64,000 bases of DNA from Chryseobacterium culicis (GTDB lineage Bacteria; Bacteroidota; Bacteroidia; Flavobacteriales; Weeksellaceae), in assembly GCF_900108365.1 (NCBI RefSeq), contig NZ_FNWQ01000002.1, forward strand, positions 1 to 64,000. The letters are read 5' to 3'. Below, piece by piece: positions 38,269-48,469 of the stretch. A program made the translations under genes and the position numbers. Within the stretch, counting starts at the first letter, position 1. Each line of letters starts with the position of its first letter. The notes below the pieces were generated by a model. That model saw only the letters and a program-made list of their open reading frames with translations. It was not told the origin of the DNA and did not search any database.

Positions 38269-39939
38269 ATGAAAACTATTTTTGGCTTGAATAGAATGTC
38301 AATCATTCTTCTGTTTTTTTGTGTTTTTTTCAAGGCAACTGATTTCGAGAAATTAAGAGCAGCTTATGATAATTTTGCAGAGAATGATGAGAGAGGATTG
38401 GAATTTGTTGCCTTATATATTAAGCAGGCTAAAGCTGAAAGTAATTTCAAGGAATTATCTCAGGCTTATCGAGACGCAACAAGCTTTTCAGAAAATAAAA
38501 AACTTCTATATGCAGACAGTATAATATGGGCCGCTCAGCAATCAAAAAATCTTGATGTTATTGGAAATGCATATTTGACAAAAGGAAGTGTTTATTATTT
38601 TACTTACAGAAAATATCAAAAAGCCCTTGATGAATATCTTAGAGCATGGGGATATCTGAAAAATTCCAATAATTCATATTTACATTATAAGAATTTATAT
38701 CATATTGGATTGGTAAAGAGTTATTTAGGATATTATGAAGAAGCATTTCAAATTTTTTCAAAATGTAGATCATATTATCAGGTTTATAAACTTAATGATA
38801 ACCTACCTAATTTAAAATACAATACCAAAAAAGGTTATTTAAACAGCGTCAATCAAATGGCTATCTGCTTATTCTATCAAAATAAATTAGATGATGCATC
38901 AGAACTTATTGAAGAAGGGATGAGAGAATCTGCAAATGACTTGAATTTTGATATAGAAAGAAGCTATTTTTATAAACTAAGAGGAGTCTTAAATTTTATT
39001 AAAAAAAATGATAAAATGGCATTGTCCGATTTTAATATTGCTTTAATAGGAATAGAGAAAAAAAGGGACTTTACAAATACTTCACTAATTTACTTTTTAA
39101 AAGGGAAAATTTTTCTGAGAAATAATCAAGTAGAAGAAGGATATGCCAATTTGAAGAAAATAGATTCCATATTTGTAGAACACAGATTTGTTTTACCGAG
39201 AGTCAGGGAGGCTTATGAATTACTTATAGATTATTGTAGAGATACAAAAAATGCTGAAGATGAACTCTATTACACTAAACAACTTTTAAGTTTTGATAAA
39301 ATACTATCCACAGATTTTAAATATTTATCAGGAAAAATTTATAAGGGATACGACACAGAGGATTTGATTCGTTCAAAAGAAAAATTAGAATCATCCTCAT
39401 TGTTTGGTTATATTATAGCCGGAGCTACAATAACGACATGTATTTTATTTTCAGGGGCTAAATATTACCAACTCAAACAAAAAAAACCAAATAGTGGAAA
39501 TAAAAAAGATCAATCAACTGATCCACTATGCCTTAATGAGAAAGATAAATTACCACAGAAGCTATCTAAGCTCACGGATAAAGTTGTAAATGATATTTTG
39601 AATAAATTAGAAATCATGGAAGAAAATAAATTTTATTTAGAAAAGGGGTTAACACAAAATCAACTTGCTAAAAGATTAAAAACAAATACAACCTACTTAT
39701 CTGGTATTATTAATGAATACAAAGGTTCAAATTTCAATACATATATTAATCTTTTAAGAGTGGGGTATGCTAAACAAATGCTCACATCAAATAACGAATG
39801 GAGGAAGTATTCAATAGAAACCCTAGCGAAAGAATGTGGATTTACGAATAGATCTAATTTTTCTAAAATATTTATAGAAGTTGTAGGAGTTAATCCAGTT
39901 GAATTTGTGGAAAAAATCCAGATGAATCGTATAGAGTAG
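38269..39939 (+). CDS. Membrane-bound TPR regulator with AraC-type HTH
   Basis: This 556-residue protein has an N-terminal signal-like segment and a periplasmic TPR-rich region (about residues 60-345, YRKYQKALDEYLRAWGYL, YYEEAFQIFSKCRSYY). A membrane helix follows (about 384-402, GYIIAGATITTCILFSG), then an AraC HTH pair at the C-terminus (about 455-550, TQNQLAKRLKTNTTYLSGII, IETLAKECGFTNRSNFSKIF). This is the typical Bacteroidetes one-component sensor. It lies 38 bases upstream of rteC in the same direction and is divergent from the MauE/DUF6520 set, so it may govern either. Confidence 0.8.
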   Translation: MKTIFGLNRMSIILLFFCVFFKATDFEKLRAAYDNFAENDERGLEFVALYIKQAKAESNFKELSQAYRDATSFSENKKLLYADSIIWAAQQSKNLDVIGNAYLTKGSVYYFTYRKYQKALDEYLRAWGYLKNSNNSYLHYKNLYHIGLVKSYLGYYEEAFQIFSKCRSYYQVYKLNDNLPNLKYNTKKGYLNSVNQMAICLFYQNKLDDASELIEEGMRESANDLNFDIERSYFYKLRGVLNFIKKNDKMALSDFNIALIGIEKKRDFTNTSLIYFLKGKIFLRNNQVEEGYANLKKIDSIFVEHRFVLPRVREAYELLIDYCRDTKNAEDELYYTKQLLSFDKILSTDFKYLSGKIYKGYDTEDLIRSKEKLESSSLFGYIIAGATITTCILFSGAKYYQLKQKKPNSGNKKDQSTDPLCLNEKDKLPQKLSKLTDKVVNDILNKLEIMEENKFYLEKGLTQNQLAKRLKTNTTYLSGIINEYKGSNFNTYINLLRVGYAKQMLTSNNEWRKYSIETLAKECGFTNRSNFSKIFIEVVGVNPVEFVEKIQMNRIE

Positions 39940-39977
39940 CCAGCTTCCTATTTAATTCGTATTTTTTAATAAAAAAT

Positions 39978-40826
39978 ATGGATAACAACTTATTTATTAA
40001 AGAATGTAAAATAAAATTAAGTTCTTTAGAAAAAAAACTAAATCTGATCGAATCCCAGTTTCAATATGAGAAAGTCGACTTGTGCGAAAGAGCATTAATG
40101 GAAATTGATATTCCTGTGAGGGAAATTAAAACTTTATTAGCAGGGTATAAATTTGAAGCCCTTGCAGAAGAAATTTATTTCTTTAAAATAATTAAACCTC
40201 AATTTATTTCTAAGTTCATTTATTATTCTAAATTACTTTCAATAGAAGTTGCTATTCCAAATGCCGGAAAAGCCGTACTTAAAGAATATTTTGAATGTGA
40301 ACTTCTGACGCTCAAAACTTTTTATGATCAATACACTGATTTTTATGAATATTATCGTCGTAAAGCAACTTTTCTTGACGATAAGTACTTTGTGAGGAAT
40401 CAGTTCGATCTTAAAACAAAGCTTGAAGCAGGACTTTACGACTACGATGAAAAGTTTGCGACTTCTCATGATCATATCGTGTCACAAATCATAGCCAACG
40501 ATTTACTTGAAAAATATCTGTTGGAAGCAATCAAAAATATTGATGGATATACTTTTAAAGAAACAGAAGAAAAACTATTTTTATCATGGTCTTCTTCAAA
40601 GTCCTCATTGATTGAACTTCTTTATGCTTTATACAGTTCGCATGCTTTTAATGGTGGAAACATTGAGTTTTCTGAAATTGTTCGGTATACCGAGAAAACT
40701 CTAAATATTGATCTTGGAAATTTCTACAAAACTCTACATGAGATCAGGAATCGAAAAACAAATAAAACTAAATTTTTGCAACTTTTAAACGAAAATTTAA
40801 GTAATAAGCTGTTAGAAGGCGATTAA
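39978..40826 (+). CDS. rteC: RteC protein, ICE excision regulator
   Basis: This 282-residue protein matches the RteC family by pattern and neighbourhood. The N-terminal half is helical (ERALMEIDIPVREIKTLLAG). The C-terminal half has a winged-helix-like region (LSWSSSKSSLIELLYALYSS, FYKTLHEIRNRKTNKTKFLQ). In CTnDOT, RteC activates the excision operon. The same role is likely here, with the excisionase-like HTH gene next in line. A strong terminator-like hairpin follows before that gene. Confidence 0.85.
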   Translation: MDNNLFIKECKIKLSSLEKKLNLIESQFQYEKVDLCERALMEIDIPVREIKTLLAGYKFEALAEEIYFFKIIKPQFISKFIYYSKLLSIEVAIPNAGKAVLKEYFECELLTLKTFYDQYTDFYEYYRRKATFLDDKYFVRNQFDLKTKLEAGLYDYDEKFATSHDHIVSQIIANDLLEKYLLEAIKNIDGYTFKETEEKLFLSWSSSKSSLIELLYALYSSHAFNGGNIEFSEIVRYTEKTLNIDLGNFYKTLHEIRNRKTNKTKFLQLLNENLSNKLLEGD

Positions 40827-40880
40827 AAAAGTTATAAAAATGATACTTATTTTTTCATAGTAAATTTTTTTTAGAAAGAC

Positions 40881-40959
40881 AATCTCTCTATTTATTATCT
40901 CTCAGAGAAAATCTTTCGGTAGTACGAAGAACTACCGAGAGATTCTTATATTTTTTTTT
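40881..40959 (+). promoter_or_regulatory. Terminator/attenuator between rteC and the HTH gene
   Basis: The 14-bp stem AATCTTTCGGTAGT (40910-40923) / ACTACCGAGAGATT (40931-40944), with one G-U pair, is followed by TATA and nine Ts, a strong terminator. Upstream, AATCTCTC (40881-40888) is perfectly complementary to GAGAGATT of the terminator's right arm, so an alternative pairing could break it. The next gene starts 31 bases later. Confidence 0.6.
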
Positions 40960-40989
40960 AAACTTTGCTATAACCATAAAACAAAAATC

Positions 40990-41286
40990 ATGAATATTGA
41001 TAAAGCAGAATTTCTTTCATGGATGGACAGAATTATGACAAGATTCGATATCTTAAGTGAAAAAGTAAAAGAAAATCAAAATGGATTACGGAGTATTGAC
41101 GGAGAACAATTATTAGATAATCAAGATGTTCTACAGTTATTAAAAATCAGTTCCAGGACTCTCCAGCGATACCGTTCAGAAGAAAGGTTATCATACTACA
41201 CCATCAGCGGTAAGCTTTACTATAAGCTTTCAGATGTCCATCAATTAATTAGAAACAGCTTTAAATCTTCAAGGAAAGTCAAATGA
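40990..41286 (+). CDS. Excisionase-like helix-turn-helix protein
   Basis: In this 98-residue protein, residues 40-90 form a MerR-like/excisionase wing-helix fold (NQDVLQLLKISSRTLQRYRSEERL, YYKLSDVHQLI). Such proteins follow rteC in Bacteroidetes conjugative elements and act in excision or transfer control. The gene is preceded by an attenuator-like hairpin and ends 11 bases before the convergent HNH gene. Confidence 0.8.
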   Translation: MNIDKAEFLSWMDRIMTRFDILSEKVKENQNGLRSIDGEQLLDNQDVLQLLKISSRTLQRYRSEERLSYYTISGKLYYKLSDVHQLIRNSFKSSRKVK

Positions 41287-41297
41287 CGAATGAGTTT

Positions 41298-41909
41298 TTA
41301 AATTTTACGATTATTTTTTAGATTTTCAATTTTTGAAATAAGCTCTTCATAGTGTATCTGAGAATGACATTCCGGACATACCGACATTAAATCTTCTAAT
41401 TTTTCCTTAAAAATATTGTCATAAGTTAAATGATGAACATGTAAAGCTGATTCTTTTTTACATCTTTGGCAAAGATTATTATCTCGATCAAAAACCTGTT
41501 TTCTTTTTACTTTCCATTCTTGTGATTCTAAATATTCATGATATTTTCCTCGGGGAGAAGATAAGTAATTTGAATATGACACTGATTCATAGGCAAGATT
41601 CTTATCATGGCTTATATTATTTTTCCATTGATCATAATAATCCATGTCAAATTCTCCACGAATTTCGATGTCTTTTGTATATTTTAAAGGAAAATTTCTC
41701 TTGGTTCCGCCACAATTTTTACACTGATCATAAAGCCTAAAATTTGGAGAAAATGAATTGTCATTTACAACAATTTTGAACGGATCACGACAACATTCAT
41801 CAAACCTAACAATTTCTTGATATTGGCATTCTTTACATTGAAAAATATCATGAAACTCTGTTTCATAATAATGTTTAAGCAGTCCATTTTTGCATCTCCT
41901 ACAATTCAT
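41298..41909 (-). CDS. HNH endonuclease with zinc-ribbon N-terminus
   Basis: This 203-residue protein has paired CxxC motifs at the N-terminus (CRRCKNG, CKECQYQ) and at CKNCGG, suggesting zinc ribbons. The C-terminus (about 137-195) is an HNH nuclease: CQRCKKE, HVHHLTYDN, CPECHSQIH. It is the last of three minus-strand genes with a ParB-like protein and a large STAND NTPase, 75 bases after the former. It may be a nuclease effector of that set or an independent cargo gene. Confidence 0.8.
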   Translation of the reverse strand: MNCRRCKNGLLKHYYETEFHDIFQCKECQYQEIVRFDECCRDPFKIVVNDNSFSPNFRLYDQCKNCGGTKRNFPLKYTKDIEIRGEFDMDYYDQWKNNISHDKNLAYESVSYSNYLSSPRGKYHEYLESQEWKVKRKQVFDRDNNLCQRCKKESALHVHHLTYDNIFKEKLEDLMSVCPECHSQIHYEELISKIENLKNNRKI

Positions 41910-41984
41910 TCTAAATAAATATGCTGATCTATTACCATTCCTTCTATAATCTCTTTAATACTTTTGAGACTTGACCTATTCTCT

Positions 41985-42464
41985 TTATATACCCTGTTTG
42001 AGAACATCACTGTCGGACAGTTTAATTAGATTTCCAACAGCGTCAACATCTTCGAAATGTATAGCAACAGGAATTACTTCATATCCTAATAAATAAGAAG
42101 TTTTAACTCGATGACGGCCGTCTTCGAATTCAATTTTTTTCTCAAATGCGTTGAAATGTATTTTTGGTGGATCAAGATATTCTTTATTGATCCAATGTTG
42201 TGTGATTCTATATATTCTTTGATTATTATTACTTTTAATATTCTCAGGAAGGAACAACGATGTCATATCTACCTCTCTAAAATTAGAATTTTTAATCAAT
42301 TCCTCGGTTCTTACAAAATGTATTTTAAAAATACCTTCTTCCGGAAGTAAGTCTGAAGCTTTTATAGATGAACTGTTTTCATTGACTGCCCAATAAGGTT
42401 TAGGTGCTAATAATTTTATATCTTCAACCGTTTTTACTATGAATTCTTTCATTAAATCTGCCAT
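41985..42464 (-). CDS. ParB/sulfiredoxin-like domain protein
   Basis: The protein has 159 residues from the ATG at 42464; the TTG two codons upstream is less likely. Near residues 115-130 the motif KIEFEDGRHRVKTSYLLGY carries the ParB-like GRHR box seen in ParB/Srx-type nucleases and nucleotide-binding proteins. It lies 39 bases after the STAND gene and 75 before the HNH gene, all on the minus strand. A role as a DNA-binding or nucleotide-hydrolysing partner is inferred. Confidence 0.65.
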   Translation of the reverse strand: MADLMKEFIVKTVEDIKLLAPKPYWAVNENSSSIKASDLLPEEGIFKIHFVRTEELIKNSNFREVDMTSLFLPENIKSNNNQRIYRITQHWINKEYLDPPKIHFNAFEKKIEFEDGRHRVKTSYLLGYEVIPVAIHFEDVDAVGNLIKLSDSDVLKQGI

Positions 42465-42503
42465 AATCAAAAGTAATAATTCTTATCTAGAATAATTTCC
42501 TTA

Positions 42504-45500
42504 TTAATATCGCCCCAAAAAACTTCTTTTTCTTTCCCACTCTGCGTATTCAAGATGGTGATCGATTTTATCATTTATATGACGTTTAATAGGAAGTAGA
42601 GAAATACCTAGAGATGATTTGCCTACAATAGATAATATATTTCTCCATTCAGCAGCGTTAATCTCCCCAAAACTGACATCACCTCTTACTACGGTTCCTC
42701 CATTACCTATCCAGTAAATCTGTTCAAATAACTTTACATCTTGTGTAAAGGTTAGAAATAATAAGATTATGTGCTCAAATAATTCTTTGAATGAATGTCT
42801 GACAATATTAATCAACAGATTCATACGGTCGGGATTTTCATAGTTATCAATACAATACTTTCTCAAAAAAGTAGCAGCTCTTTCACGATACAGAATATCT
42901 ATATTCTCAAAAAACACATTGCAATCATGTGTTCCAACTGCAATAAGATAACTTTCTTTAGAAGCGAAATGGTCTAAGGTCTTAGATAATGAGGACTCAA
43001 TATCTTTAATCTGCCAAATAAGCTTTAATTTTTTATTGTTTCCTGAATTCTTGTTATCAGCATCTTTATAAAAGTAGTCAGTGTAATCGGCAAGAAAGCT
43101 TGTGTCTTTTTGCAGTATGTTCAAAAATATTTTACCATTATAATCATAAAGCCTATGAATTTTACTTTGCTGAATAAATAGCTTTTTAACTAATTCTAAA
43201 TCATTATTTAGTAACTCCAGACTTTCTTCAAGAAAGTCTGTTTTAACTATAATTTCGATCTTTTCTAACTCGTTTCTTTCTGTTATAATGTTAATGAGTT
43301 TATGGAAAATTGTAGAGTCTATTCTCAAAAACTTGTGCAAGTATTCAAAGTAGATATAAGTTCTTTCATTTATCTTTCTAATACTATTAATAAGTTTTTT
43401 AATGTATGAATTGTTAATCAATGAATCATCTAAGTAATAGAAGTAAGATACTTCCCAAGATGCTTGATGTTGATATTTCTCGTCGATAATTATATTCCAA
43501 AGGGAAACGCTCTCAATTTCATTTTTAAGATTATTTTGAAAAATCTTTATTGGTATGTAATTTACTGAGTTATCGTCTTTAATAACTTCCTTTAAAACAG
43601 CAAGGCCGATTTCTTTATTATGCTTGTAGTTTTCATCAATCACAAGATCCAAAGAATTATTATATTCGTAGTCATTCGCTGCCTGATTTTTTAAATATTT
43701 GAAAGTATTATAAAACTTAGTTACTTCTGCTACATTACAAAACACAAATGAAGATCGAATTTCTTTTTCTTTTAATCGATCATATTCGCGATAATCTTCG
43801 TAATCATATCTTTCTTTGTCTCTAATTCTGTCCCAGTCTAATTTTAGATATGCTTTGTAAATATCATTAGTGTATTTATTCAATAGTCTACTGAATGCAT
43901 CATTCTTGATTTTATGTTTTTTCCATAATCTAACTTGATTTTGAACATATCTACAATCGACAAATGATTCTGATTGCAAATGTTGCTCAATAATTTGAAG
44001 GACAAAAGGCATATCAAAAGTCATTAATTCCTTAGAAATCCCTGGATAAGGCTCTCCAAAGCTTAATAGTAAGTTTAAGGCCTGCTTAGGATAGCAACTG
44101 AAATATTGATTAAATGTAATCCATATATTTTCTCTTAGGTCTTGTATTTTTTTATCATTAGGTGTACTATAGATACGAGTTGTAACAATATCCTTTTGAA
44201 ATCCGTGAGATGTAAACTCAATTTTTAAGAATGTTTTTGACAACTCAAAAAATGCTGCAGCAAAAATGGTTTCATTTTTTTGTAATTTTTCAATCAGGAG
44301 TTCAAAAAGGATAATTTGCCTTAAAAAATCAATTGATTCATCCTCTCTATCAAAACCAATTACTTCTACTATTTTGTGAATAAACTCTGGAAGGTGTTGT
44401 GGTTTCTTTTTAGCATACTCGAAACCTAATTCTAAAGATTCTTTAAGATAATCGGTATTAAGAAAAAAATGACCAAGAAGCTTTATTATTTTATTTTGAT
44501 TGTATACAAAATCATTTGGTTCATAGCTTACATTATATTGATCCAGTTCAAGATTAGGCAGAGGTTGAAGTGTTAGGTATATATATTCAAGGGTCTGATT
44601 TTGAAGAAAAAACCAAAAAGAGGACAAAAAATTAATCGCTTTTTCCTCTTCAGTGTTTTTAACTTTATTCCAGTATTTTACAAGTGAATCATACAATTTC
44701 TGCTTTATATCATTATGATTAAACATATTCCTAGCAGATATTACATTTTCATCAAACCTTTTTTGATGAGATTCAAAGTAGTTGTAAATAAGAATATCAA
44801 AAGATAATAGCTTGTCTTTTATAAATGTTCTATAAAAAAAATAGATTGCTAGATTTTGTTCTGCTATTTTGACATGATTATGTTGGATTTCGACGAGTTC
44901 TAATCTGTCAAGTTTTTCTATGGCATGAAAAAAATCTGAATAACCAATATCAAAATGGTTGAGGATTGATTCTGTTATTTCTCTATCATGAAAAGGGATT
45001 GTGTGAAAAAAAGCTATTAGACCTAAACATTTAATGTTGAAATCATTCGAGAACTCTCCATTGTCTTTTATAAACGTGCTAAAATACATTTCAAACAACC
45101 CAGAAATGTCATTTAACACATTAATATCTTTCTTAGCAACTGCCAACTGTGTTGCCATTATTGCAATTCTTGGGTTTCCATTAGCAATGTTAACGATATT
45201 GTATAAATAATCATGGTTCGTAATATTAAAAGGTTCAGTTTTAATAATACCTGTGATTTGTTCATCACTTAATTTTTGTAGATATAATTTGTGAGGTAAA
45301 AAGTCAGTACATAGAAGTTTAAGACTTTCATAAGCGTAATCGCGAACTGTGCAAATAATTTTTAAATTCCCCTTTCTTATTCCTCTGTTAAAGCCTAAGA
45401 TTTGGTTGAAAGCATCAATTCGGTTTGCATCATCTACAAAAAGTATGTAATCTTTGTCATCATTAAAATATTGATTTAAATCGTCCAATAATGAATGATG

Positions 45501-46235
45501 CTTATAAGAAATACAGAAAGACTGATATGACTTATTTTCAGTAACAAAATTCTTGATGCATTCTAAAACTAATTTCGTTTTACCAACGCCCGGAGCTCCA
45601 GTTAAAATAATAAAGTCATGCTTTAATAAATCGGTTTTAAGTGAGTACAGCTCTGATTCTCGATGTAAGAATGGGTTATCTAAAGGAGTTGCAATACTTT
45701 TAGAAGCTTTATTGTATTCATTTATGAATACATCCATTGATACGATCTGTCCAGTATCTAAAGTAATACCAAGGTAGTGGCTAGCCAAATCTCTGTGCTG
45801 CAAGTGGAGTTCCATGGCTAAGGAATCTAAAGTGTTAATCGTAAGGTTGATATTTGTGTGTTCAAGAACTTTGTGTAACTTTTCAATTTCATTAGTCTTC
45901 AGTTTAAAGTTTACACATAAAATAATTTCTTCTATTTTTTCAGGACTAATTGTAGTTTTGGAATGATCGATACAATTCGAAATATCTTTTATCAATTTGT
46001 TGACTCCTTCTGAAATATTTGTGGAATATTCTACAAAAAGATATTTTCCATGTGGGAGAAGTGTTAATGTATCGGGTGTTCCTTTTATTGTTTTTTGTTT
46101 ACCTTGCTGGCTTCCTGTTCTCGAAAAAGCTCTATATTTTTGATTTTTTCTTAGAAGAAAACTATCACAAAGTTCCTGAAATGCCGTTTCGTTGATTTCT
46201 TTTAATGCATTCTCGATCGACTGTAGCCTGCTCAT
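42504..46235 (-). CDS. Large STAND NTPase with PD-(D/E)XK-like N-terminus (Avs-like)
   Basis: This 1243-residue protein has a nuclease-like N-terminal domain (about 1-160) with D55 in GTPD and E69 in FVEYSTN. It looks like a PD-(D/E)XK fold with serine in place of lysine in ExK. The STAND NTPase domain follows with Walker A GAPGVGKT (213-220) and Walker B ILFVDDANR (264-272), then an arginine-finger-type CTVRDYA. The last 700 residues are helical repeats, likely the sensor. Such STAND proteins detect phage components and trigger an effector. It is encoded upstream of ParB-like and HNH genes in the same orientation. Confidence 0.8.
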   Translation of the reverse strand: MSRLQSIENALKEINETAFQELCDSFLLRKNQKYRAFSRTGSQQGKQKTIKGTPDTLTLLPHGKYLFVEYSTNISEGVNKLIKDISNCIDHSKTTISPEKIEEIILCVNFKLKTNEIEKLHKVLEHTNINLTINTLDSLAMELHLQHRDLASHYLGITLDTGQIVSMDVFINEYNKASKSIATPLDNPFLHRESELYSLKTDLLKHDFIILTGAPGVGKTKLVLECIKNFVTENKSYQSFCISYKHHSLLDDLNQYFNDDKDYILFVDDANRIDAFNQILGFNRGIRKGNLKIICTVRDYAYESLKLLCTDFLPHKLYLQKLSDEQITGIIKTEPFNITNHDYLYNIVNIANGNPRIAIMATQLAVAKKDINVLNDISGLFEMYFSTFIKDNGEFSNDFNIKCLGLIAFFHTIPFHDREITESILNHFDIGYSDFFHAIEKLDRLELVEIQHNHVKIAEQNLAIYFFYRTFIKDKLLSFDILIYNYFESHQKRFDENVISARNMFNHNDIKQKLYDSLVKYWNKVKNTEEEKAINFLSSFWFFLQNQTLEYIYLTLQPLPNLELDQYNVSYEPNDFVYNQNKIIKLLGHFFLNTDYLKESLELGFEYAKKKPQHLPEFIHKIVEVIGFDREDESIDFLRQIILFELLIEKLQKNETIFAAAFFELSKTFLKIEFTSHGFQKDIVTTRIYSTPNDKKIQDLRENIWITFNQYFSCYPKQALNLLLSFGEPYPGISKELMTFDMPFVLQIIEQHLQSESFVDCRYVQNQVRLWKKHKIKNDAFSRLLNKYTNDIYKAYLKLDWDRIRDKERYDYEDYREYDRLKEKEIRSSFVFCNVAEVTKFYNTFKYLKNQAANDYEYNNSLDLVIDENYKHNKEIGLAVLKEVIKDDNSVNYIPIKIFQNNLKNEIESVSLWNIIIDEKYQHQASWEVSYFYYLDDSLINNSYIKKLINSIRKINERTYIYFEYLHKFLRIDSTIFHKLINIITERNELEKIEIIVKTDFLEESLELLNNDLELVKKLFIQQSKIHRLYDYNGKIFLNILQKDTSFLADYTDYFYKDADNKNSGNNKKLKLIWQIKDIESSLSKTLDHFASKESYLIAVGTHDCNVFFENIDILYRERAATFLRKYCIDNYENPDRMNLLINIVRHSFKELFEHIILLFLTFTQDVKLFEQIYWIGNGGTVVRGDVSFGEINAAEWRNILSIVGKSSLGISLLPIKRHINDKIDHHLEYAEWERKRSFLGRY

Positions 46236-46681
46236 TAGGTTTAAATTTGATAATTGCGAGGGAATTTAGCAAATTTAAAAATCAAACGTAAAAATTTTGA
46301 TAATAATATACTATAGTTTGGCTTGCAGAGAAATATTTTTGTGAGGCAACCTAAGAGAGATCATTAAGATATTTTAATATCAATAAAGAAAATCTGAAGA
46401 TTATGGCAAACCGTATTTTTTAAATTTGTAATAATTGTATCTTTAAAAGATTATCAAAAATTAATTATTATTTGGGATTTGAGACCTATTGGAAAATGGG
46501 TGAAAGTATAGCTTTTTAGAAGTTATCGATGTTAACTCAACTATAAATGTGCTAAAATAAAAGGATATATTAAATCTTCAAATAGAGGAATATAGCTTTG
46601 ATAAGAGGTTTCTGGTGGAGAGGGACATAAGGATTTAATTTATATCTTAGGGATTATATAAACTATACTAATACTATAACC
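46236..46681. other. AT-rich divergent promoter region
   Basis: These 446 bases lie between the divergent STAND and GajA-like genes. I see no gene, no strong hairpin and no clear repeat. It must hold both promoters. Confidence 0.4.
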
Positions 46682-48469
46682 GTGTACTTATCTAATTTAA
46701 AACTGTGGAATTTCAGAAAATTCGGTTCACAAGGGGATATAAATCCTGAAATTCCAAATCTGGATTTAAATCTTACTAAGGGTTTAAATGTGATTATTGG
46801 TGAAAATGATAGTGGTAAAACGGCCATTATTGATGCCATAAAACTTGTACTTAAAACGCATAGTTATGACTATATACGAGTTGAGGATAAAGATTTTTAT
46901 AATGGTACAAACCATTTCAGAATAGAATTGACTTTCGAAAGCTTAGTACCCGATGAAGCTAAAAATTTCACAGAATGGCTGGGCTGGGTAGGCAGTGGAG
47001 AAAATTCAACGCCCTTTTTAAGATTAAGTTATGATGTCACAAAACAAGATGGAAAAATATTGCCCGCCGATATAAGGGCTGGTGTTGATGAAGATGGTTA
47101 TCTGCTAACGGCAGAAGCAAAAGAATACCTAAAAACAACGTATTTGAAGCCGTTGCGAGATGCGGAAAATGAATTGGTTGCCAAGCGTAATTCAAGATTG
47201 TCACAAATTCTTTTAGGTGATGAAGCATTTAAAGGGAGAGAAAATACAAATGAGTTGGTACATATTTTTTCCAGTTTGAAGACCAGTTTAGAAGATTATT
47301 TTCAGGGCGAGTTTGAAGTCAAAACCACAAATGAAGCAGGCGAAGAACAAATTAACAAGCCACAGGATGGAAAGCAAATAAAAGATAAGATTGACAGCTA
47401 TATTAAAGGCTTCTATGGCGATAATTTTGAAGCAGCGTTTAATGCGACTTCCAATGACATAAAAAGCATTCTGGAAAAACTAACCTTGTTTTTGAAAGAT
47501 GAACTCAACCCAGGTTTGGGTACGCTGAACCGATTATTTATGGCAGCCGAATTACTTCATTTGAACAAATCAAATTGGAGTGGCTTACGTTTAGGATTAG
47601 TCGAGGAATTGGAAGCACATCTTCATCCACAAGCCCAGATGCAGGTGATAGAGGCACTTCAAAAACAAGGAGCAATTCAATTAATTCTAACAACCCATAG
47701 TCCAAATTTAGCATCCAAACTAAAACTGGAAAATTTAATAATTTGCAATAATGGCAATGCTTTTCCAATGGGTGATCCTTACACCAAATTAAGTGGAGAC
47801 AATTATAAGTTTTTAGAAAAATTCCTTGACACTACAAAGGCAAATTTATTTTTTGCAAAAGGTGTTATTTTAGTAGAGGGTTGGGCGGAAGAAATTCTCT
47901 TGCCAAGTATAGCAAAAGCTATAGGAATTAATCTAACAGAAAAGGGTATTTCGATTGTAAACATTGGACATATAGGCTTTGAACACTATTCGAAAATTTA
48001 TCTTCGTAATGTAGAACCATTTATGACAATTCCTGTGGCCGTAATTACTGATTCTGATGTAAACGAATATGAAAAAGACGGAAATGATTACATAAAAAGG
48101 GATATGGATACTGTTCAACAGGAAACACAACAAAAAATAGAAAGTATAATTGGACAAGCAGAGCAAAGTGTACAATACTTTGTAGCTCCAAACTGGACAT
48201 TAGAATATTCGTTGTTTAAATCAACAAGTTTAACAACACTGTTTCAAACGGTAGTTAAAGCAATTCATACAGGTACCGATTGGACTGATTTTGAAAAAGC
48301 CCTTGCGAAAAAATTGATAAATAAAGGTTTAAAAAAGACTGAAATTGCTTATCAAATTGCAAATGCTATTGATGAAGATTTGATTAAACCTGAAAGGGAA
48401 ATTCAAATTGGGGAAATTGATGCCATAAACTATCTTGTAAACGCCATTAAGTATGCTACAGGGAATTGA
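46682..48469 (+). CDS. gajA: GajA-like AAA-TOPRIM endonuclease (Gabija)
   Basis: The 595-residue protein starts at GTG. The N-terminal ATPase has Walker A GENDSGKT (40-47), the EELEAHLHPQAQ signature region and LILTTHSPN. The TOPRIM nuclease shows E399 in LVEGWAEEILL and D457-x-D459 in ITDSDVN. This is the architecture of OLD/GajA nucleases, which cut DNA when nucleotide pools fall. It overlaps the UvrD-like helicase gene by 17 bases, the GajA-GajB order. Length is close to the classical GajA (about 580). Confidence 0.82.
   Translation: MYLSNLKLWNFRKFGSQGDINPEIPNLDLNLTKGLNVIIGENDSGKTAIIDAIKLVLKTHSYDYIRVEDKDFYNGTNHFRIELTFESLVPDEAKNFTEWLGWVGSGENSTPFLRLSYDVTKQDGKILPADIRAGVDEDGYLLTAEAKEYLKTTYLKPLRDAENELVAKRNSRLSQILLGDEAFKGRENTNELVHIFSSLKTSLEDYFQGEFEVKTTNEAGEEQINKPQDGKQIKDKIDSYIKGFYGDNFEAAFNATSNDIKSILEKLTLFLKDELNPGLGTLNRLFMAAELLHLNKSNWSGLRLGLVEELEAHLHPQAQMQVIEALQKQGAIQLILTTHSPNLASKLKLENLIICNNGNAFPMGDPYTKLSGDNYKFLEKFLDTTKANLFFAKGVILVEGWAEEILLPSIAKAIGINLTEKGISIVNIGHIGFEHYSKIYLRNVEPFMTIPVAVITDSDVNEYEKDGNDYIKRDMDTVQQETQQKIESIIGQAEQSVQYFVAPNWTLEYSLFKSTSLTTLFQTVVKAIHTGTDWTDFEKALAKKLINKGLKKTEIAYQIANAIDEDLIKPEREIQIGEIDAINYLVNAIKYATGN

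Noticed and set aside
42504..46235. Assignment of the large STAND protein to a specific numbered Avs type
   Set aside because: The N-terminal site is atypical (E-x-S) and the sensor region cannot be classified by eye, so only 'Avs-like' is justified.
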